From: an uncultured bacterium
Lineage (GTDB): Bacteria > Verrucomicrobiota > Kiritimatiellia > RFP12 > UBA1067
DNA: 10,479 nt
Assembly (NCBI GenBank): GCA_900547945.1
Contig: URIT01000121.1
Span: forward strand, 1 to 10,479
Reading direction: 5' to 3'
In this document: positions 6,238-10,479 of the stretch, one piece after another
Layout of the letters: every line of letters starts with the position of its first letter
Numbering within the stretch: position 1 is the first letter of the stretch
Translations under genes and position numbers: made by a program
The notes under the pieces: generated by a model
Told to the model about the DNA's origin: nothing
Databases searched by the model: none
Seen by the model: only the letters and a program-made list of their open reading frames with translations

Positions 6238-9200
6238 ATGACGAGGACGGTTCTGTTTGCGCTGGTCTGCGCGTGCGTGGGGACGGCGGTTGCCGCAAGG
6301 CGGCCCGACTGGGTGCTCTACCGGATCAACGACAAGGCGGCTGACTACCGGCTGGAGTCGATCGACCGTTCGGCGTTCCGGCTGTCCGCGACGCGCCGGG
6401 ACGCGCCCGGCAAGACGATGGCGCTTGCGATCACCGACGTCAACCGCAGCACGTGGACGCACGACAAGATCGTCTTCTCCGCGCGCAGCCTCGACGGACG
6501 CGCCGTGCGGATGAACGTAGCCGTCAGCTACGCGGACGGGGCGAAGACGCCGATGAAGAACGTGCCGGACGTTGTCGTGTCGGGGCGCAACTGGACGGAC
6601 CAGGTCCTTTCGCTCGACAACGACTTCGGCCTCGGCGACCGCGCCGTCCAGATTCGCCAGGTGAAGATCTTGCTCAATCCGACCGACTTCCCCGTCGGTG
6701 CGTCGGGCGGCATCGAGGTCACGGGCTTCCGCGTGTGCGGGCCGAACGAGGCCCGCACGTCCGCCGCCTACCGCGTCGGCGACACGTTCGTCGCCGTCCC
6801 GGCGAAGGCGCCGCCCCCTCCGCGTGTCCGCCTGGACGCGCTCAAGGTCTTCTTCGCCTTCGACAACGAGGACGTCAACCCCTCGCGCTCGCGGCGGAAG
6901 ACGGGACTCCTGGACGAACAACAGTATTGGGGCTTCCGCGAGATCCTGCTGGAGCGGACGGACGGCGCGGCGGTCGTGACGACGAACCTCGACGAGGCCG
7001 GCGCGATCGTGTATGCCTCCTGCCGCACGAACGCCGCGCTCGCCCGGCTCATCGCCGCGCGCGTGGCCGGGGGCGGCGTGCCGCTCTACGCGACGTCCGC
7101 CGTGCTGGATTCGGAGATCGCGGCGCTTCTCCCCTGCACCGTCGGACATGGCCCGCCGGAGGACCTGCCGCCGCGCCGCCGCGTCGTGCCGACGGACGCC
7201 CGCCACCCCCTCGCGCGCGCGGGCGGCTACAGCGCGGCGGCGTTCCCGGTGTTCCGTTCCGTCCAGGCGAAGGTGGCGGGGCATGTCCTCTTCCGCTACG
7301 ACGGCGGACCGGACGCCGTCGTCGAGGGCCGCGCGGGCAGGGGGCGCGTCCTCTACTCGTCCATCGGCCTCGGCACGTCCTTCGTGCCGGGCAAGGAGGC
7401 GCGCGATGCGTTTTTCCTGCGGTTGCTCGGACACCTGACGGGGCGCACGTTCCCCGAGCGTGACCGCGTGCGCACAACGCCCTCCTTCTTCGGCGGCTGG
7501 TACGAGGGCAACGACGGATTCGGGCACTTCGGCTGGGAAGTCGGAAACGGGTTTCTCGTCGAGAATACGTCGAGCCGTCTGGAGGTGTCGTTGGGCAGCG
7601 TCCAGTATTGCCTCGCTGCGCCGCGTACCGGCGATGGGCCGCGCCGGACGTCGTTCGCCGCCGACCGCATCAACCCGCTCGCCGTCGGCGGCGTGTTGAC
7701 GGTGGACGGCGTTCGGACAATGCGCTACGACGGTTCGCTCGCCTATCCGGGCCTCCGCTGGGAGGTGTATGTGCCGTCCGTTGAACTGCATCTTCGGAAC
7801 ACGCTCTCCTACGCGGCCTATCTCTCGAAGAGGCAGGGGGGAGTCCGGGTCGTCGCGGTCTGCGAGGGCGGGGAGGTCGATCCGACGGACTTCGCCGCGC
7901 CGTGGCTGCTCCTGTGGAACGCGACGGACAGGGACTCGCCGCTGTTGCTCGTGTGGGGGACGGTCCCCGGCAGAATCGAGGCGATGCGCGGCGCGCGCGG
8001 CGTGGCCGGTCTGCGGTTGGCGGCGGCGAAGGGTGACGGCGTCGGCGTAATCGTGCCGACGTGGATCTGGGGCTCGCGCACGGTCGATACGCGGGGCTGG
8101 GCGAAGGGGATTCCCGACGAGGCGGTTGCGCGCATCGACGAGTGGTACCCGCGCGCGTTCAGGTACCCCGTCGCCCTGCGCGAACGTTTCCGCCTGAACG
8201 AGAGGGAGGGGATGGTCGAGATCCGCGACGACTTCGAGTATCTGGAGACGGCGGACGCCTTTCGGACGCCGACGCGCCCCTACGCGGCGATTCCGCCGGT
8301 CGCCGCGTCGCTCGGCGCGAAGGGGCCGGACTGGTTCCGCGCCGAGGCGAACGTACAGCGCACGTCGCTCGTCACCCGCTACGGACCGCTTCTCGTCGCG
8401 GACGGACAGAGCCGCGTCGACTGGGCGATCCGCATTCCCCGTCAGGACCTCTCGACGCTGCCGCACGCGAGCGGATTCGAAAAGTACGACGCGCTCTTCA
8501 ACGCGCAGTTCGCCGACGCGGTGAACTTCACGTGCGGCGGTGGCGTCCGGGTCGACTACGCGGGCGACCGCGCCGGCGCCGCCGACGCCCCCAACCTCGC
8601 GCTGCACGGGTCGCTGCTCGGCATGAGCCGCAACACGCCGAACCCCTACGGCTACACCGAAGAGAACCGCCGCCTTATCCGCCGCCGCCTCGCCTGGCGC
8701 CTGCTGGAGCCGCTGGAGGACATCTCCTACAAGGCCGTCTGCCGCTACCGCCGCGAGCCGTTCAGCGGCCGCCGCTACACGATCTACATGAACTCGCCGC
8801 GCAACATCTCGACGGTTTACGAACCGGCGGCGTTCGGCTCGCGCATCATCTACGGCGACTCGAACGAGACCGTGCGCATGATCGTGATGTGTCTCCAGAA
8901 GCTTGCGGACCAGTTTGGCCAGTACGACGTCGTGAAGGCCAACTGGGACACGATTTCGCGCGAGGTCGTCAGCTACATGTACGCGATCGACTGCTGGACG
9001 TACCTCTGCTCGGGCTGCCTCGAATGGGGCGGTCCCGGCACGGTCGACATGCTCAACAGCGAGGTCGGCTGCATGATGGAGTATGCGCGCCTCGCCCAGA
9101 TCGCGGGCGACGAGGCCGAATACGCGCAGGCGATCTACCGCGCGGCGCGCCGTGCATGCCCGACGCTGGCGCGTTTCGTCATGCAGGACTACTATGGCGA

Positions 9201-9807
9201 CAACGGTCTTGCCGCGCGCGCGACGCTCGGCCTCGGCCTGGGGTTCACCGAGTCAGGCGCCGTCTTCCGTCCCCTCGAACGTACGCGCGTGTGGGACTGC
9301 GAACTCTTCGACATGTCCGAGGGCATCCCGAACGCCCTTGTCGCGCTCTACCGGGACTGGGGCGTCGAACAGCTTCAGCGCGAGTACATTCCGTATGTCC
9401 TGCGCGCAACAGAGAAGGATGATCTGCGCTATACGGTCCTTGCCACCGTCGGCCTCGTCGGCGGCTGCACGAACGAACGGCTTCGGGAGAAGCTCGACGA
9501 GGTCGTCGGCTTCAAGAAGCTCAATGCGTGGCTCCATACGGACTGGCCGGGGATGGATACGTGCAGCTACGCCGAATACATCTACCACCGTCTCGTCGAT
9601 TCGCCGGTCATTACCGACTGCCGGGGCATCAACCTCCACGATGCGCAATACGATGTGAAGACACGCACGTTGACACTTGATTTCACGCCTGTCGCGCCGG
9701 ACGCCGCCCTCGCGGTCGAAGGCACCCCGCTCGCGAATCTCGTCCCGGAAAAGCGCGAAACACGCACATTCGTTCCACGCCGCCTGAACAAACCCCATAC
9801 GCCGTAG
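6238..9807 (+). CDS. Large exported multidomain protein of unrecognised family, putative carbohydrate-active enzyme
   Basis: I do not recognise the family of this 1189-residue protein. Residues 1-20 are a signal peptide (cleavage after AVAA). Residues 21-190 look like a beta-sandwich, perhaps sugar-binding. Residues 197-403 look like a ThuA/glutamine-amidotransferase-like Rossmann domain: LKVFFAFDNEDV, then IVYASCRTNAALARLIAARV, AGGGVPLYATS, and GRGRVLYSSIGLG before RDAFFLRLLGHLTGR. Residues 410-830 are beta-rich and tryptophan-rich. Residues 830-1125 are helical, with repeated amphipathic helices resembling an (alpha/alpha)6 toroid, and hold the best candidate acidic residues: D918, E929, D937, E942 and E948 around CLEWGGPGTVDMLNSE. 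A short beta tail closes the protein. A beta-sandwich followed by a helical toroid is the order found in several glycosidase and phosphorylase clans, so a glycan-cleaving role is inferred from architecture and operon context only. The start is fixed by AAGGAGG. The TAG stop lies 100 bases before the next, convergent stop. Confidence 0.85.
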   Translation: MTRTVLFALVCACVGTAVAARRPDWVLYRINDKAADYRLESIDRSAFRLSATRRDAPGKTMALAITDVNRSTWTHDKIVFSARSLDGRAVRMNVAVSYADGAKTPMKNVPDVVVSGRNWTDQVLSLDNDFGLGDRAVQIRQVKILLNPTDFPVGASGGIEVTGFRVCGPNEARTSAAYRVGDTFVAVPAKAPPPPRVRLDALKVFFAFDNEDVNPSRSRRKTGLLDEQQYWGFREILLERTDGAAVVTTNLDEAGAIVYASCRTNAALARLIAARVAGGGVPLYATSAVLDSEIAALLPCTVGHGPPEDLPPRRRVVPTDARHPLARAGGYSAAAFPVFRSVQAKVAGHVLFRYDGGPDAVVEGRAGRGRVLYSSIGLGTSFVPGKEARDAFFLRLLGHLTGRTFPERDRVRTTPSFFGGWYEGNDGFGHFGWEVGNGFLVENTSSRLEVSLGSVQYCLAAPRTGDGPRRTSFAADRINPLAVGGVLTVDGVRTMRYDGSLAYPGLRWEVYVPSVELHLRNTLSYAAYLSKRQGGVRVVAVCEGGEVDPTDFAAPWLLLWNATDRDSPLLLVWGTVPGRIEAMRGARGVAGLRLAAAKGDGVGVIVPTWIWGSRTVDTRGWAKGIPDEAVARIDEWYPRAFRYPVALRERFRLNEREGMVEIRDDFEYLETADAFRTPTRPYAAIPPVAASLGAKGPDWFRAEANVQRTSLVTRYGPLLVADGQSRVDWAIRIPRQDLSTLPHASGFEKYDALFNAQFADAVNFTCGGGVRVDYAGDRAGAADAPNLALHGSLLGMSRNTPNPYGYTEENRRLIRRRLAWRLLEPLEDISYKAVCRYRREPFSGRRYTIYMNSPRNISTVYEPAAFGSRIIYGDSNETVRMIVMCLQKLADQFGQYDVVKANWDTISREVVSYMYAIDCWTYLCSGCLEWGGPGTVDMLNSEVGCMMEYARLAQIAGDEAEYAQAIYRAARRACPTLARFVMQDYYGDNGLAARATLGLGLGFTESGAVFRPLERTRVWDCELFDMSEGIPNALVALYRDWGVEQLQREYIPYVLRATEKDDLRYTVLATVGLVGGCTNERLREKLDEVVGFKKLNAWLHTDWPGMDTCSYAEYIYHRLVDSPVITDCRGINLHDAQYDVKTRTLTLDFTPVAPDAALAVEGTPLANLVPEKRETRTFVPRRLNKPHTP

Positions 9808-9831
9808 GTACTCCTGCTGTCCCCGCGTCGC

Positions 9832-9903
9832 CCCCCTGTGCGCGGCGTCCGACTGCGGGAGGGTCGCTCTCCTGAGCGACCGCCCCCTGTACGCGGCGTC
9901 CGA
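9832..9903. repeat. Pair of 21-base direct repeats flanking a hairpin
   Basis: The copies lie at 9832-9852 and 9883-9903, 51 bases apart. Both begin CCCCCTGT and end CGCGGCGTCCGA, differing at one base (G9840 versus A9891). Between them is the hairpin described separately. The element fills most of the 100-base gap between two convergent genes and ends four bases before the stop codon of the right-hand gene. The form suggests a REP-like or small mobile intergenic element. Nothing else is seen in 9808-9907. Confidence 0.75.
9857..9886. terminator. Strong GC hairpin between convergent genes, possible bidirectional terminator
   Basis: GGTCGCTC (9862-9869) and GAGCGACC (9874-9881) form a perfect 8-bp stem with a TCCT loop. 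After a 2-by-2 internal mismatch, GGG (9857-9859) pairs with CCC (9884-9886). Being palindromic and placed between convergent stops, it could halt transcription from both sides. There is no T-tract on either strand, so classical intrinsic termination is uncertain; it may simply be the core of the repeat element. Confidence 0.45.
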
Positions 9904-9907
9904 ACGC

Positions 9908-10479
9908 CTACCCGCTGCGCCTGAAGAGCCGGTCGCGCCACCTCGCCGCCGTCCGCTTCGTGACGGCGCGGGCGTACCGCGCGCGCCAGGAGGCGAGCAT
10001 CGTCGCCTCCTCCACGCGCCTCGGGTCCAAGAGCGCGTCGATGCGCTCCAGCACGCGCGTCACGACGTCCGGCACGCCTTCCATCGCCTCCAGATAGACG
10101 CCCCGCGCCCTCAGTATCACCGTTTCCCGTTCCGCTTCACGTTTTGCCGGGGTACTTCCTCCCCCCAGTGCCTCCACCACGCCTTCATGACGATGAGTTT
10201 TTTCCGCATCGTAATCCTGTTTCTGCCTTTTCGTCCCCAGTTTCTCCACTGGTTCCCGCGTTGCAGACTCTCCCCGCACATTGTCCTGCGATTTTTCCGC
10301 ACTGTAATCTCGCATTCCCGCTTTCAGTTCCATCCCCTCCCGCGCCCCCGTGCCGTCCACCGTCCCCGTGCCGTTCCCTGCGCCCGCGCTGTTCTTCGCC
10401 CCCACCCCGACACCCGCGCCGTCGAGGACGGCGGCGACGGGGATGGGGTCGGGCAGCTCCACGACCTGCCGCAGCTTCT
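9908..10479 (-). CDS. C-terminal part of an unidentified protein (5' end beyond the window)
   Basis: The frame is open from the right edge to the TAG at 9910-9908, giving 189 visible residues beginning KLRQVVELPDPIPV. A GTG at 10462 is just an internal valine codon, since the frame continues upstream of it and no ribosome binding site precedes it. Three zones can be seen: a Gly/Ala/Thr-rich linker (GAGVGVGAKNSAGAGNGTG), a charged stretch with two DYxAEK repeats, and a helical C-terminus (RGVYLEAMEGVPDVVTRVL onwards) ending in the basic WRDRLFRRSG, which could bind nucleic acid or form a coiled coil. G/C bias at third positions is strong in the last 90 codons, supporting a real gene. The middle (about 10140-10330) is clearly A/T-richer and uses codons such as GAA, AAA and CCA that its neighbours avoid. 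I do not recognise the family. It converges on the large exported protein gene. Confidence 0.6.
   Translation of the reverse strand, partial: KLRQVVELPDPIPVAAVLDGAGVGVGAKNSAGAGNGTGTVDGTGAREGMELKAGMRDYSAEKSQDNVRGESATREPVEKLGTKRQKQDYDAEKTHRHEGVVEALGGGSTPAKREAERETVILRARGVYLEAMEGVPDVVTRVLERIDALLDPRRVEEATMLASWRARYARAVTKRTAARWRDRLFRRSG
10199..10309 (-). repeat. Two in-frame 18-base repeats within the right-hand gene
   Basis: Bases 10292-10309 and 10199-10216, read on the minus strand, are GATTACAGTGCGGAAAAA and GATTACGATGCGGAAAAA, with 16 of 18 bases identical. They are 93 bases apart, exactly 31 codons, so both encode DYxAEK in the same frame. They lie in the A/T-richer patch of the gene. Confidence 0.6.

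Noticed and set aside
4669..8607. A 1312-codon open frame on the minus strand crossing three plus-strand genes
   Set aside because: It is extremely rich in Arg, Val, Ala and Gly, lacks any recognisable domain, and runs opposite genes with clear motifs, signal peptides and ribosome sites. Long antisense frames are expected in high-GC coding DNA.
10117..10302. A 61-codon minus-strand frame rich in Arg and Lys within the A/T-richer patch
   Set aside because: It overlaps the larger frame completely, lacks a ribosome site, and looks like an out-of-frame reading of the same patch.
10460..10462. GTG as the start codon of the right-hand gene
   Set aside because: The frame stays open to the window edge with similar codon style, and no Shine-Dalgarno site precedes it. 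It is more likely an internal valine.

Overview
This window comes from a high-GC bacterium (third codon positions are overwhelmingly G or C). It carries a run of secreted carbohydrate-active proteins next to an AhbC/NirJ-type radical SAM gene. No ribosomal or taxonomic marker is present. The mix of exported glycosidases, a RhaT-type sugar symporter, an anaerobe-type radical SAM protein and a very large exported protein of unrecognised family suggests an anaerobic glycan degrader. My guess is the PVC superphylum, perhaps a Kiritimatiellia-like lineage, but this is an impression of gene style and not a demonstrated assignment.

Layout. Bases 1-52 hold the last codons of a plus-strand gene. It converges on the minus-strand radical SAM/SPASM gene (62-1204), which closely resembles the 12,18-didecarboxysiroheme deacetylase AhbC. 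A 54-base A/T-rich gap (1205-1258) separates it from a divergent plus-strand series: a GH2 beta-mannosidase-like enzyme (1259-3616), a RhaT-family L-rhamnose/H+ symporter-like protein (3644-4684), a GH39-like clan-A glycosidase (4735-6156) and an 1189-residue exported protein (6238-9807). Gaps between these four are 27, 50 and 81 bases, and the last three genes have clear Shine-Dalgarno sites, so they look like one operon. The gap at 1205-1258 carries two mirror-image extended -10 boxes, placed so that both divergent transcripts would be leaderless or nearly so.

Bases 9808-9907 hold two 21-base direct repeats flanking a strong GC hairpin, between convergent genes. From 9908 to the right edge a minus-strand gene of unknown function runs out of the window.

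How the genes could work together (inference): the exported GH2, GH39-like and 1189-residue proteins would trim an oligosaccharide outside the cytoplasmic membrane, and the symporter would import a released sugar, with L-rhamnose or a related deoxysugar most likely from the transporter family. The radical SAM gene has no obvious metabolic link to this and may share only the control region. I saw no tRNA, rRNA, CRISPR array, transposase or known riboswitch.
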